Counted from the stretch's first letter, positions 23,101-34,384 are shown. The stretch is DNA of 64,000 bases from Notospermus geniculatus (GCA_002633025.1 NMRB01000787.1:24377-88376), one strand, 5' to 3'. Numbers and translations: made by a program. The notes: generated by a model not told the origin, from the letters alone.

Positions 23101-24807
23101 CAGTTGTCTTACAAATGTTTAGGCTTAAACAAGTCCAAGTTAGACAGGCGAAAAACACCTTTTATAAGTTCGGGCCCTGTTGTTTGCCTTTCATAATGGC
23201 ATTATTATTCTGTAGTCTGGTATACGTGTAAACGAGCCCATGGAGCAGGCATTGTACTTGTTCTGGTGGTATCATACGATACTTGAAAGGATGGATAGTG
23301 CCTTAAATGTTCATCTGTGCCTTTGCTGATTTAGTGCAGAGATATCAACTCTGATTCGGTCAGAATTAACTGGACCTATAGGCTGCACACGGTGCTAATA
23401 AAGGCCTCTACACACTTGTCTGGATTGCAATTTGAATACGCCCATTATGTTAGACCGTGTCGCAAAAAATAACAAAGAATTTACTGCCGAATCAGCGTGA
23501 ATTACATGTACACAAGTGCATGGAGGACTTAAGCGCTCTTGTCCTTGATTAGGCATGCTCAAAAATACCTCACCCCATTGCCTAAAGGTGGCAACAGACC
23601 TAGCACAACGCAATCAACAGTGTTTTGTATTGTGTTGTGGAACCAGGGCAAAAAAAGACAATGCAAAACAGCTCGCTCCGCGCAAGGTCTGTGAAAGCTT
23701 GAACCAGGCGATTATTTGAAATATGGTTCCTGAGTTGTGTCATGCTGTTGAAGACTCACAGGGCCGTATTCAAAAAGGGTGTTTAAGCCTTAGACGCGTG
23801 TAACTTCGCCAAATGCATGGTGGAAGTGTGTGCATTTAGTGAAGTTACACGCGTCTAAGATGATCAGTCTTTTTGAATACGGCCCACAGAGTCCAGTGGC
23901 CTGTATCAACAATTTTTGACTCCTTCCTCATTTCATGCATTTTCTACCATCATATACATTTTCTTAACCATCACTATCTTTACAATATTCCAGCAAATCT
24001 TTAATCGTGAACATGCCGACAACAACATGGCGACGTGGGGTATTCGTGCAGGCGGCTGGATTGCCATGTTCATTGGATTCCAGTTATTGACCAGTCTTCT
24101 TAGTACTCTAGGTGAGTGCATTGACTACTTCAGCCCGAAGCACAGGATACCGGTATCTGTTGAATTCTTGCTCTTACGAGGCTGTATTTAGGGGCGGATC
24201 AACAATTTCGTAAAAGAGGGGCTCACTGTGCTAAAAACATGTGCTGTATTTCAATGATTTGCTCCAAATTTCAGAATTTCACGGTCGATTTTACAGATTT
24301 ATTGGCCGAAAGGGGCGCGTGCACCGGGTGTGCCCCCCTTGGACCCGCGCCTGGTATCCCTGGTTATTATCCCTGGTTATTATCCCACTGAATGAAAGTT
24401 CGGTAGGGATATAGAGAAACCCCTGTGCATCAGTCCGTCTCTCAGTCCAGCTGTCTGTCAGTCTGTCTGAATCCCTTCCGGCACCCGTCTGGAGAGTACC
24501 TGGAGAAAGCGTGTGCTGTGTACCCTCTCTACCAAATGAAGAATGGATCCAACTGCGATTCAAACATATTATAAAATCAACATTGTACTTTTTTTCAGTT
24601 GATTGGATTCCTCTCCTCCGAGATTTGGTCGCGATGAGCGTGTTGATGATGAATCTCTGCCTCTCGATCAGCCTGTCACTAACAGTCATCGCGATCGGTT
24701 GGATACGCTACAGACCATTCGTGGCGATTGCGATTCTCCTTGCCGCTGCAACACCGTTCATTCTATCGAGAAAACGAGCATCGGATCGAAGGAATCGGAT
24801 GGATTAA
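14155..24807 (+). CDS. TMEM43: TMEM43 (LUMA) copy 2, ten coding exons, ancestral stop
   Basis: Exons: 14155-14310, 16076-16213, 16967-17061, 17588-17637, 18519-18588, 20376-20446, 21374-21567, 22367-22468, 23994-24111, 24599-24807. Every exon except the last has the same length as in copy 1, and all splice sites are GT-AG. The product is 400 aa, the length of the vertebrate protein, and ends RNRMD directly before TAA. Differences from copy 1 are few, for example T-S-V-S-Y-R-D versus T-R-V-S-Y-Q-D in exon 1, SLENM versus SLDNM in exon 2 and RPFVAI versus RPFLAI in exon 10. Role as for copy 1: an inner nuclear membrane protein with one N-terminal and three C-terminal spans. Both copies are intact, so a recent tandem duplicate, or two haplotypes placed in tandem by the assembler, are both possible. 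Confidence 0.92.
16321..16465. mobile_element. Fold-back element, CAAATTTTCGACCCC family (unit 2)
   Basis: Counterpart of 6045-6190 with a near-perfect palindrome. Confidence 0.85.
17098..17545. repeat. Expanded minisatellite (unit 2)
   Basis: About 14 diverged units of the 28-bp CTGCAAAACCTGC / TTTAGCAGTCTC motif in intron 3, against five or six in unit 1. Some units form higher-order blocks of about 110 bp. Confidence 0.8.
17787..17910 (-). mobile_element. SINE family C in unit 2
   Basis: Counterpart of 7926-8064; box B GGTTCGAATCC on the minus strand. Confidence 0.7.
18059..18160 (-). mobile_element. SINE family C, second copy, unit 2
   Basis: Counterpart of 8207-8308; partial copy with the same tail. 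Confidence 0.65.
18205..18507 (+). mobile_element. SINE family A in intron 4 of TMEM43 copy 2
   Basis: Same head and tail as 1885-2157, with box B GGTTCGAATCC. It ends 11 bp before the exon 5 acceptor and so supplies most of the bases upstream of the polypyrimidine tract. Unit 1 is empty here. Confidence 0.85.
18856..19246. mobile_element. piggyBac-type MITE with TTAA duplication
   Basis: Ends AAGGAGCACGGTATT and AATACCGTGCTCCTT are each bounded by TTAA. The unit 1 site reads CTGTTAAGTTTTTT with a single TTAA, which is direct evidence for a TTAA target duplication. It is interrupted by another MITE at 18989-19166. Confidence 0.88.
18989..19166. mobile_element. Nested TA-MITE with CAGTGGAACCTC ends
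   Basis: Inverted ends CAGTGGAACCTC and GAGGTTCCACTG are flanked by TA on both sides. A second copy at 60611-60788 is also flanked by TA. The layout fits Tc1/mariner-type non-autonomous elements. Confidence 0.85.
19253..20335. mobile_element. AGCTCACTGGGGTGAGCT element (unit 2)
   Basis: Same family as 4750-6014, inserted at a different site (intron 5). It has a CGT repeat tract (19287-19340) and five tandem modules carrying CCACCAGGTGGC or CCGCCAGGTGGC at 19464, 19756, 19901, 20046 and 20191. It ends CCCAGTGAGC. Confidence 0.82.
20938..21197. mobile_element. Element built of GTTACGCG words
   Basis: Inverted ends TTGACATCCCTA and TAGGGATGTCAA enclose about 235 bp made almost only of GAGTTACGCG / CGTAACTTACG words in both orientations. 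It is in intron 6 of TMEM43 copy 2 and absent from unit 1. Confidence 0.8.
22517..23177. mobile_element. GGGCCCGAACTTATAAAAG-ended element
   Basis: 661 bp with perfect 19-base ends in inverted orientation and subterminal TAGACAAGTC / GACTTGTCTA words. It contains an inner palindrome (about 22975-23011, CAACAAAGGCAGTGCC-type). Absent from unit 1. No ORF of note. Confidence 0.85.
23761..23885. mobile_element. GGGCCGTATTCAAAAAG-ended MITE
   Basis: A 125-bp fold-back with GTGTAACTTC arms. It is flanked by ACA on both sides; the empty unit 1 site has ACGGAGTCC in place of ACA...ACAGAGTCC, which suggests a 3-bp target duplication. Confidence 0.85.
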
Positions 24808-24965
24808 TTTTTTTTTAAATTAAAAAGTGCACAAGGATTGGGAAGTAATGTAATCGAATCCCTGTGATTGTAGAAGATGGTAGGGTGTTGTTCTCTATGC
24901 CTTTTGAATAGTTTGTTCCAGGGTCAGCTGTGTGTCTTTTGCATAGGCAAATATGCTGACACACA

Positions 24966-25187
24966 TACTGTAAAGCAGGAAAATTTCGCGTGCAGGAAAT
25001 TTTCGCGAATTTCGCGAGAGTGTACTGTCGCGAATGTGAGTACACGCAAGTGATAAATACGGTCCGTGAAAAAAAAACTGAAAAAAATGGCAGAGACTCG
25101 CGAAAATATCTTGCCGCAAATACATGTATGTCTATAATTCTTGATTCGCGAAAATTTCCAGCCGCGAAATTATCTTGCTTTACAGTA
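24966..25187. mobile_element. MITE with TACTGTAAAGCA ends
   Basis: Inverted ends TACTGTAAAGCA and TGCTTTACAGTA (one gap) enclose a body full of TTCGCGAAA words. Non-coding. Confidence 0.75.
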
Positions 25188-25417
25188 GTATTCTGCAACA
25201 TGTAGGCCTAAACATTGCAAGGCTTCCACCTAGATTTCTGATGAAAACAAGTTAAAAGAAAAAACTGTGCTAATATTCTGTGGTCTCTACTTTATAGAGT
25301 TGTTAAAATTCATATCAGTGTAGCTATGAAGGAGGAATCCTGTTAGTCTTTTTGTTTTTGCCAATGATAGTACCGTATATGTTGTTATGGCAGTGAAAGT
25401 GTCAATGAAAAGTCTAT

Positions 25418-25815
25418 GGGCTGTATTCATAAAGGGTGTTTAGCCTAATCAGCGTGCAAGTTCTGCATTACACAGGTTAAAGGCCTAGAAAACTATTGTC
25501 TGATGCCTGTATGGTGCTTCACCAGAGGCGTTTACCCGCAGGATAATCACACGCATCCAATTGTCGTGTGTCTAAGTCCAAGAGGACAAAGGAAATGTTG
25601 AACGATCAGGCAGGCTTGTCTAGAATTTGTCCAGCACTTTCTTTTGTCCTCCGACACTGAGACGCAGGAAAGTTAGACGCGTGTGATCATCTTGTGGGTA
25701 AATGCCAGAGATCAGGCAGCATACAGAAAGCAGAACAATAGATTTCTAGGCCTTTAACCTGTGTAATGCAGAATTTGTACGCTGATTAGACTAAACACTC
25801 TTTATGAATATGGCC
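25418..25815. repeat. Large fold-back with GGGCTGTATTCAT ends
   Basis: Arms of about 90 bases (with AACCTGTGTAATGCAGAA and its complement) lie around a second inner inverted repeat. It belongs to the GGGCC-tipped series. Confidence 0.8.
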
Positions 25816-26037
25816 CTACGAGTTCCACATGCACTTGTTTAAATAGATTGCACCGATGGTAATATCCCGTTTTTGTCGACGAAACATTGTTAGCGTTTGA
25901 CTGCTTTCTGTCTTTGCCATTACACACTCCCGCAGCGCTCACTTTCATTGTGAAATGAGTGCCACGGGAGTGGAGCGGCAAAGATGGGAACCGGTCTACT
26001 GAAAATGCAATTTGAATAATCTTTTATACATTCCTTG

Positions 26038-26364
26038 TTGTGCACACTGGCGGCGCGGTGCGATGCAAAATTTTTCACGCCAGATTGCTCCCATTGTTAA
26101 GCCTATAGCTGCTCACACTTGAGGTGCGACGCGATATGGTAAGAAGCGGTAGGGTGCGACGAGCAATTTCCACTGCACCNCCCCCCCCCCCGATTGCTCC
26201 TCCTGTAGTATTTTTCCGTGTCGGATCGCCTGCCGCATGAGGATTTGAATGATGTCATTTCCACTAATCATGACCCCTGCACGCACCGCATCGTGTCAAA
26301 ACTGACACCGCTTGGCGATTTTTTCACGCATCACACCACATTGCACCGTGCCGCCAGTGTGAAC
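26038..26364. repeat. Fold-back with CACACTGGCGGC ends
   Basis: GTGCACACTGGCGGC at the left and GCCGCCAGTGTGAAC at the right, with further complementary segments inside. Contains one N within a poly-C tract. Confidence 0.7.
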
Positions 26365-26698
26365 AAGGCTTTAGACTCCGAGTGCAGTCATGGGGCATTT
26401 TGGACCTTGTCCGCTCCTTTCGTCCACAGTAAGTTTTTTCAGAAACTCATTTGCAAGTGAAGTCACTCCTGTTGCGATTCTTTCCAGGTCCAACCACACT
26501 TTGACTGGACTAGGCCTTAACTTGACCACAACTGAAGTGGTGTTATACTCGAAAAAAAGTTTATTTACCGGGTACTCCTGATTTATTTATTTTGAAAATT
26601 TGTTCTTTATGTATATGTTGAGTACGTGTAGTCTTTATGTATAAATTTAATAAGATACTAAAACTAATGGGTGCCAGTTTCATGGAAAGGATGACTCT

Positions 26699-27017
26699 AG
26701 GGCCCGTATTCCAGAAGCCTCTTAATTCTAAGGTCCACTTTAACCTTTTAACATCCAAAATACAGCACAAAAAATGACACACAAAATGACAAGTGTAAGT
26801 AAAGTCATCTCCGAATTTTGCAAATTTTCGCCCCAACCGGTGTCTTCCTCATAGTAGATCTTCTGGGATCTCTACTAGAAAGTGCCTGAGGAAGACCCTG
26901 GTTGGGGTCGAAAATTTGCGAAATTCGGGGACAACTTTACTTATACATATACTTGCTCTGCAAACAATAGCTAAAGGTAAACTTTAGAGTTAGGGAAGCT
27001 TCTACAATACGGCCCTA
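26699..27017. repeat. GGGCCCGTATTCC fold-back with a nested fold-back
   Basis: Arms AGGGCCCGTATTCCAGAAGC and its complement, with TA-rich flanks; split by a CAAATTTTCG-family element at 26820-26920. The inner words TAAAGTGGACCTT are shared with 52422-52545. Confidence 0.8.
26820..26920. mobile_element. CAAATTTTCGACCCC-family fold-back
   Basis: Same tips as 6045-6190 but a different core (AGTAGATCTTCTGGGATCT). Nested in 26699-27017. Confidence 0.8.
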
Positions 27018-27236
27018 GGAATCTAGTTGGCTGATGCCAGTGACGGTGGTGGGTTTTCTTATTAGTGCGAGAAAAATTTTGAACATGACGTGAAATTCCA
27101 CCTATCAGCCGAAGGAAACAAATAGTAAATACTCATTTAAATACATATTGGATGACTTTTTGATTTTTAAAACTAGAAGTTTTTTCAAATGTAAGCCCTT
27201 GTAAAGCTTCCGACCTGTTTGACCCATATTAAGAGT

Positions 27237-27498
27237 GATATAATGAGTATAACCAGAGTGTTATAGTGAGTATGACCAAAGTTATATAATGAGTATAACC
27301 AGAGTGGTTTAACGAGTATGGCCAGAGTGATGAAATGAGTATGATCAGAGTGATGAAATGAGTATAACCAGACTGGTATGAGTATGGCCAGAGTGATAAA
27401 ATGAGTATAACCAGAGTGGTGTAATGAGTATGACCAGATTGATAAAATGAGTATAACTAGAGTGGTATGAGTATCACCATAGTGACATAAAGAGTATA
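27237..27498. repeat. Minisatellite, about 23-bp unit
   Basis: About 11-12 diverged copies of ATGAGTATAACCAGAGTGGT with some AG/GG alternation. Units of 17-24 bp, AT-rich. Confidence 0.88.
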
Positions 27499-29314
27499 TC
27501 CAGAAGTTATCCCTGCAGATGTACAGTGCTTTGTGGGGTCAATTTCAGCCCATAAACGTCATAACATTAGGGCAGTGTATTTTGAAAATATTAACTGATG
27601 TCCCATGCATCAGGTGTGAATTTTTAATTTGTTAAGAAGTTAACTAGTTGATACTAAGTACTGTTACCGATAATTAATTTTTTGTAGATAATGTGCTTGC
27701 TCTTTGGTATTTTTAGCAATGCCTATAGTTGTGGTGTACGGGTTATTATGGTGTGGTGTTCTGATACATTACTTTTTCCACGTGGTGGTGTCACTAACCC
27801 ATGAAATAATATGGAACCCTGGCTTATTTGCAGTCTTCAGTATTATACATTGTCTGAATTGTTGCATCAGGTGAATTCATAGGTTCATGTTTAGTTTTCT
27901 TTTGAGATGTGGCGGTTTATGTTTCACAATTACATTAAGAATTCCATGTGTGTATTTTGAACTCATGTTTACGTCCAAGGGAAGCACATAGTGCAGTTGA
28001 GTCAGAGTGTCGGACTGAATGGCACTGGGATCAATTCTTGGCCAAGTCGTCACTCCTGTCCATATCCCGACTCTCAGCTGGGCTGGTCTGAAAGATCAAA
28101 TCTTGTGCTGACTGCTACTTCTCACAGACAAGGCACGGATCCAGAGGGGGGGTGTTGGTAGGTCGTGATCCCCCTGCTTGCCACCACCAATTGTTATTTT
28201 TCTCAGTAATTTGCAATAATAAGCAAAAAACCCCATAAAAATAAAGCTTCTGTCTTGATACTGAGATGCCAGGAAATCGCCTCTACAGCCTTCTAGATTT
28301 CAAAATTTTCTGGCGGAAAATTTTCCACCAAAAGTAGGCGCAAGTCGCAAACGAGGAAAGGGTCAATGACCTTGCAACACAACAGCTGAAATGTAAGTTT
28401 CTGCGGTTTGACAATAGTAGTGGACCGTATACAATACTTGACAATACTTGAGTAAACTGATGACCAGCGATGATCACCTGCGACTTGCCCCTACGTTTGG
28501 CAGATCAGGTCACATTTAAAGACGTACATTATCATTATTACATGTATTAAACTTGGAAATATTATTCTAGTCATGAAAGCATGAGTGTGAACGATTATTG
28601 AACCTGTGTCTTTGATCTCTATTGATGATACAGTTGAACCTCTCTGTGCAGATAACTCTCTTAGGAGGGTTGCTTCATACCTATTTATAAAACTATTATG
28701 AGGGTCGGTCTTGAAGATTTTCTGGGACTGCACATCAATTTGAGTGGAATTAGGTCACAATAGCTTTTGCATGCATTACTGTACATGTACAATGTATTTG
28801 TTGTTATCCATCCCTTACAGACATTCCATGTATTGTTAAAGATTTGAATTTATACTCCCAACCAATGGGCCTCATTTGTGTTAGGGGGAGAACAGTCGAT
28901 CAAAGTAACAGCTCTATATTTTACCACTAAGTACAGTACCGGTATGTGTAGAGGAAAGCTGTTGCCTCTATCAAACATGCTCTCACTGATTACCTATGGC
29001 GGCAGTGCCTTTTACCATTGCTAATCAGCATGTTTTTCTCATTTAAACAACAAATTTTTTTTCAGCTGTCACTAAAAATCATTATCATGCAATGCTGACT
29101 CATTTTGCTGATGGTGCCAGGGAGCCTGGGGTGATACCATTATGAAATTCACTACTAGATTTCAGGTTGTAACACTTTCTTTGCTGTGATAGTGGTAAAT
29201 TGCTCTGTAATAAAGTAACATTTTCTAAACTTTTCTTGTCATTGTCATCTCCTTTTGCCTTTTTGCCCAACATATAGGGCCTACTAAGAAAACCATGAGT
29301 AAGCCCTAGGACGT

Positions 29315-29436
29315 AGGCCCGTATTTTAGAATGCTCCTCAACGTAAAGGAGTTTCCGCAAGGCTATTGTTCTCCTGTTGAGGACAAGAGCCTTGAGGAAC
29401 TCCTTTACGTTGAGGAGCATTCTAAAATATGGGCCT
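29315..29436. repeat. GGCCCGTATTTTAGAATGC fold-back
   Basis: Arms of about 45 bases containing CTCCTCAACGTAAAGGAG. Another member of the GGGCC-tipped series, with a body unrelated to the others. Confidence 0.85.
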
Positions 29437-29446
29437 TAGTGTCAGT

Positions 29447-29901
29447 GACAAGCCCGGGGGGGTCACTCCCCACACTGGCCATACACCATGTGTGTTCCTT
29501 GCTTTTTGAAAAAGCCCCCTCTGGCGGGGTCATTGAATTCATGATCCACACCCCCTCCAGCTGGCAGAAAGAATATCTCCCGCCCCCTCCCGTACGATGA
29601 ACACAGTCAGCGCGCCAAGTCCCGCTGCCTTTCCCGCTCTGTCAGCCACCTCCCGCTGCTGTTGCCGACGGAACATTGCCTTTTGTTGCGGGCAGGGGAA
29701 AAGTTATAATTCAGGATGGGCCTTGTGTGGGAAAAATATGCTGGCCCATAGGCTTATTGCGTGAATGATAGGGAAATAAGGGGCCTCTCTGTGATCGCGC
29801 GGGCCCGCCGAAAATCGGCGAAATCACCCCCTATTCCCGCTTTTTTAGGAACGCACATGGGGTTATGTTGAGCCAGGGAGTGACCCCCCCGGGGTGACAA
29901 G
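29447..29901. mobile_element. CCCGGGGGGGTCACTCCC-ended element
   Basis: Inverted ends with GGTCACTCCC and GGGAGTGACC bound about 450 bp, including a CACCCCCTCC-rich tract. No clear ORF. Confidence 0.65.
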
Positions 29902-30444
29902 TCCCTACCCCTTCCACACAATGCTGGTCATATCATATACCATTGAGGTCAGGCATGGATCCGGCGCAGAGGGGGCACCCCGGGCGGTTGCCTGCCCTTT
30001 TGGCCAACAAATCTGTAAAATAAAATTGATCGCGAAATTCTGAAATTTGGAGCTGTTTTCGCTGTTTTTTTGCCCAAAATCTGCATCAAAATCAGGTGTT
30101 TGTGGTTGGATCTGGGGACAAGTGCTTCTTGCCCCCCCCCCCCNCCCCCCCCCCCCCCGCTATAGGTAGGCCTATACGGCCCTGGTGAGGGAAAGGGAAA
30201 GGGATACCGGTAAGGTATTTTTGGATTGAAATGCAGGTGCTAAATTCCGGGAAAGATTGAAAAAAGGAGTCGATTTAGGATGCTTCCGGAATAAAAGAAA
30301 ATGGGTGGTTTCCAAATGGAGCCTAGAAATTAGGAGAAAATGTTGCCCCCATTCTGAGGGCCCCTGGTTCAGTTCCATCTTTTATTCAGAGATGGCAGCA
30401 CTAACGCGACCAGAAATTGGCACGGTGCAGCCGAGACGGAATTG

Positions 30445-30558
30445 ATGCGAACCGACGAAACCAACAATATGGACATGATGGAGGTTGGAGGTCCCCCTGG
30501 AAAAAGGGGCCTACCAAAATTAAGAGAGCTCCTACGCCGCCAGAGGCGTGATTCTGAG
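30445..30558 (+). CDS. Possible orphan first coding exon, function unknown
   Basis: An ATG at 30445 opens a 38-codon reading frame (MRTDETNNMDMMEVGG..., then a basic GKRGLPKLRELLRRQRR stretch and DSE) that runs into a GAG|GTAATG donor at 30558/30559. The sequence is not part of any repeat I could identify and looks protein-like. I could not find the next exon. It could be the cytoplasmic N-terminus of the LicD-like gene whose last exon is at 41692, but nothing in between proves that. It may equally be a chance ORF. Confidence 0.3.
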
Positions 30559-31327
30559 GTAATGAAACGTTCAAGATGCCACAGATGGTTTCAGTTATCT
30601 TATAAACCCTCTCGATCTCTCGTAAACGCCCTCCACATTCCGAGTTTACAACCAAAATCATTCGATTTTTTTACCATCCCTCCTGCTGGCTAGGCCTGTC
30701 TCTGTACATTATCCTGTACATCTCTGTGTGCACGGAATGTCAAGTTTGACATCTCACTCAGGGCTTGCGTTGTGCCAGCCGCTGGCCCCCTGCCCGTGCC
30801 CCTGAAGGGAAGGAATTTAGGCTTGGCCTATAGGCCTATAGGGCTTCTAGCTAGATTCAAGCGTATGATTCATTACTCCACCCAATCCCACCCCAAGAAG
30901 GAATGGATTGGATACCGGTAGGCCTACCGCCGTACCGGCTGCCCCCCCCCGCCCGGGGCCCCGGGCCCCCTCTGATCTGACCTCACCTCTGCCCGCCGGG
31001 GGGGGGGGGGGCAGAGGGGGTCCCGGCCCTCCAACCCACTGCCCCTCAGTCTGTCATTGTATGATTCAATAGGCCTTTGATTGAATTGAAACCTTGCCAT
31101 AGGCCTAGGCCTAGCCTATTTTTCAATTTGTCTTAATTTCTTTTAGAATGGAGGATTGTTCCAGGTTTGTGACTTTACATTTATGTGAACCGAATGAAGC
31201 TGTTCGGATTGTTTAACTGTTATGTTTCACTGCAGAGATTTTACCATTTAGCCACACTGTCTGTTGAACTATTTCAGATTTATTTGTTCATGGTGCAGCT
31301 GGTAAATCAGGGACTGTGAGTGCTAAG

Positions 31328-31611
31328 TCCAGTGGTGTAGTGGTTCGGGTCTCCGGCTAGCGGTCAGAGGGTCCCGGGTTCGAATCCCACTGCAGACTTT
31401 GGGCAAGTCTCTTTGCCTCACTGGCCTCTCTCCACCCAGGTGTATAAATGGGTACCGGTCGGAAAATGCTCGATTGTAGCGCTGAATGAGCAGCTCATCT
31501 GAGTTCTACTAAAAGGTTTCAGGACAGACTGGGCTTGTTAAAGTGTGAAGTCAGATGAGAACCTCTACCGTTGTTGATATCAGACTATAAACCCAAACTT
31601 TAACTTTAAGT
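31328..31611 (+). mobile_element. SINE family A
   Basis: Box A and box B GGTTCGAATCC with the same tail as the copies at 1885 and 18205, ending in CTTTAACTTTAA. Confidence 0.85.
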
Positions 31612-31747
31612 CAAGACAAGTTTGGCTAAGTGGAGGAAAGTCATTGCAGCTTTTTTGTTTTGATTTAATTCATTGGTTTTGTGTTTTATGTTGAGTGCGA
31701 ATTTGGTGAATTTTCAATTCACATGCAACATTGTTTATAGCGTTGAT

Positions 31748-32336
31748 ATGCCACGACTGTTAGAACTGGAATCCATACCGCCGCGTCCTCTATCGGCAGC
31801 TTCAAGCAAACGGGGATTTCCGGTCTAAAAATAGTACATCAACGCGGAAACTACCAAAAATTTTCAACCTGGGAATGAGTTATTAGAACTTCCTGCGGCC
31901 TGTATTGTTCGCCTACCTGGTTAATATCAATCATAAAGAAGTGATCTGTGTAACAACGTTGAGTTATTCGAAAAAAGGTTTGTCTTACTGTTGGAAGACC
32001 GGGGAAACTACCCTCGGCAAAGCCGAAATATGCGTTGTCTGAACAAACTTGTCAATCAGTCGTCACACGTTTCAGAACTCACTAATTGCTCTTGTCTGTT
32101 ACATAGATTTAGGACTCCACTTTCACTACAGCTGACCAGAAACAAAGTGGACAGCTTAATTACTTCTGTTAACTCATTCCTGTAATCAGTAAATATTTGA
32201 CTAAAGATCCAATCATATGCACATTAGTATGTCGTCATACGTGTCCAAGTAGCCAATCAAATCGCGGAGAATTTGACAGGCGACTGGAGAGCAAGCAGTC
32301 AAAAGACCTATTGTGTTCTAACAGTCGTGATGCATA
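31748..32336. mobile_element. Element with CACGACTGTTAGAAC ends
   Basis: Inverted ends CACGACTGTTAGAAC and GTTCTAACAGTCGTG bound about 590 bp. No reading frame of note. Confidence 0.7.
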
Positions 32337-33664
32337 GGTGATTTGAATGAACAGAAGCGCCTGCTATCAATCTGGAACTCCACATGTTTTAAATCATTCT
32401 CTTAAATAGCAGTTGACATGGTTGATGAGCTTGTCAGTAGATAGATGCATTGTTCAATTGAAGGGTGTACATGTACTTAAAGGGGATTGGAAATTGTAGC
32501 TGTTATCTTCATTATCTAAGTGGCAGTGAATGAAGGAAAAAAAGAGTGGAAAACAGCTCACCTGCTTTGACCAAGGAGAGCTGTGGTGAGCTGTTTTTTT
32601 GCCCAGTATATGATTCCCCTCGATACTCATAAACAGATTATGGCCGTATAAACAACCCACAAAAATCACATACAGTGTATCTGCACTACTACGGGCGTAT
32701 ACATAATTCATGTTTCTGTAGACGCTTTGACTGTGACACAGCGAGGAACCAGTCTATGGTGATCGCAGCGCCATCTTCAGCACATGCACAATATGTGTTA
32801 ATAGTAATATTTGCCTGAAGGTGGCATTTCAATTTAATACTACGTTTGAACCAATCAGCGATGGTGCTCATACATAACGTTCATTTAACCACACTCTGAT
32901 AACATAAATTGACTTAGTCACAAATGCACCGGGCGCCGTACGATTTTCCCCACCCAGCGGCTTGCTGCGGATTTTAGAGACTGAAACTCGGATCTAAGAT
33001 GAATCATGCCGAAATCGCCTCAATAGATAGGCGGAAAGTAGGCTGGATCAAACTGGGCACCGTAGAAATTGGCCAAAATGTCTGTTTTTACTCGCCGTAC
33101 GGGCCCCGGAGTGGATATGTGACTGGGGCTTTTGGCCAGTGACCAGTGTCAGTGTGCATTGAACGGTTCACTTTGCGTGCACGATGATTTGCGCTCGTAA
33201 ACAGGATTTTAGGTGCACAATGGTGCGCGAGCACAGTCGCGCACGTCTCCCTTCAAGCACTGAAGTCGGTGAAATGGCAATGCCAGTTTCCCCATCACAC
33301 CTTTCTGGTGTAAGTATCCAACCATGCGTTCTCACCAGTATTAGTAAGTTTTTCGATCATCTTATCCAGACATTCCAGAGCCGATTTTGCAGGCATCCGT
33401 ATCCATACATGTACCTCCCTCCTCATGCCAACGATGATCCGATCCTATCAGTGGCGCTTTTAGAAATTCTTAAGCCTACATGTTCCTTCCTGATAATGAG
33501 ATGTAGCATAGAAGATGCAGGCATGGCTTAAATTGTAGCTGAGAAGTTGAGGCAGATATCAACACAGTGTATTTTGCATCAATTGTAGCTTGCTGTTCCA
33601 CTTACTAGTATTCAGACACATGAAAAGAAATTCATTGTGGCTCTTTCATGTCTTTGCATGCTTT

Positions 33665-34340
33665 AAGCCAGACAAACATCGCACTTGCAACTGGAAGTAA
33701 CCGATCTGGAGCCATGTTCCCGAAGCCATCGTTACATGTAGGTTAACGATGTCGTTAAAACTGGGAAAATGCATAGCGTAACGACATCGTTAAGCTAACG
33801 ACGGCTTCGGGAACATGGGTCCTGGACCCATGTTCCCAAAGCCGTCGTAAGGTTAACGATGTTGGTACGCTATGCATTTTTCCAGTTTCAACGACATCGT
33901 TAACCTAACGACGGATTCGGGAACATGGGCCCTGATCAGTCGCTGGTGAAGTATGTGCTGCGCACACATCGCAAATTCAGCCACTCAGTAAAACTAGGAG
34001 GATCCAATCAGTCGTCATGTCCTGACTACGTACATCACACTTGCGACTGGCAGCAACTCGGGTAACATCCGGGGCGTTGGGACTCGATGAGACTCGGTTT
34101 TGTTCAGAAAATTGGCACTGATCAGTCGCAAGCCCGCGTACATGTACGTCGCAGCAACTGAGCGAAACTGGGTACAACTACCGTAGTCGCTAGAAAGTTG
34201 AACATGTGCAACTGGTGGCAACTGGCAAAATCTCAGTTCCAGCAGCGAGTCACAAGGGTGCGTACATCGACCTTTTCTGGCGACTGATCAGTGACCTCCA
34301 GTTCCAGCTAGACGCAAGGGCCCAACGCGCCGCGTAGCGG
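33665..34340. mobile_element. CATCGCACTTGCGACTGG element, interrupted
   Basis: The same family as 44748-45190. It is dense in CAGTCGC / GCGACTG words. A pair of GGGAACATGGGCCC-tipped fold-backs is inserted at 33705-33932. Confidence 0.7.
33705..33932. repeat. Double fold-back with CATGTTCCCGAAGC tips
   Basis: Two palindromic units lie side by side, each with GTTAACGATGTCGTT arms and CGAAGCC tips ending GGGAACATGGG. A single unit with the same sequence is at 52664-52774. Confidence 0.85.
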
Positions 34341-34384
34341 CCAACAGCGAAGCTAGCCAAAGACTTTTCACGGGTCACTCTCAA

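Larger units (their letters stand above)
13004..24804. repeat. Tandem unit 2 containing TMEM43 copy 2
   Basis: This is the second direct copy. It starts inside the last exon of gene 1 (from TCGAATTCAGAAT) and ends after the ATG GAT of gene 2, where homology stops and unique AT-rich sequence begins. Unit-2-only insertions include a SINE (18205-18507), a piggyBac-type MITE (18856-19246) with nested TA-MITE, an AGCTCA element (19253-20335), a GTTACGCG-rich element (20938-21197) and two GGGCC-ended elements (22517-23177, 23761-23885). Confidence 0.85.
24808..30444. other. Intergenic region right of the TMEM43 array
   Basis: No exon could be supported. It holds a TA-bounded MITE (24966), four fold-backs (25418, 26038, 26699 with nested 26820, 29315), a minisatellite (27237), a CCCGGGG-ended element (29447) and a weak tRNA-like stretch near 27990-28140. 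Confidence 0.5.

Noticed and set aside
27237-27498. Regularly spaced repeats considered as a CRISPR array
   Set aside because: The repeats are contiguous and diverged with no unique spacers, and the genome is eukaryotic.
28000-28140. Degenerate tRNA-like stretch in the intergenic region
   Set aside because: The B box is poor (GGATCAATTCT) and no second copy is seen, so it is not reported as a SINE.
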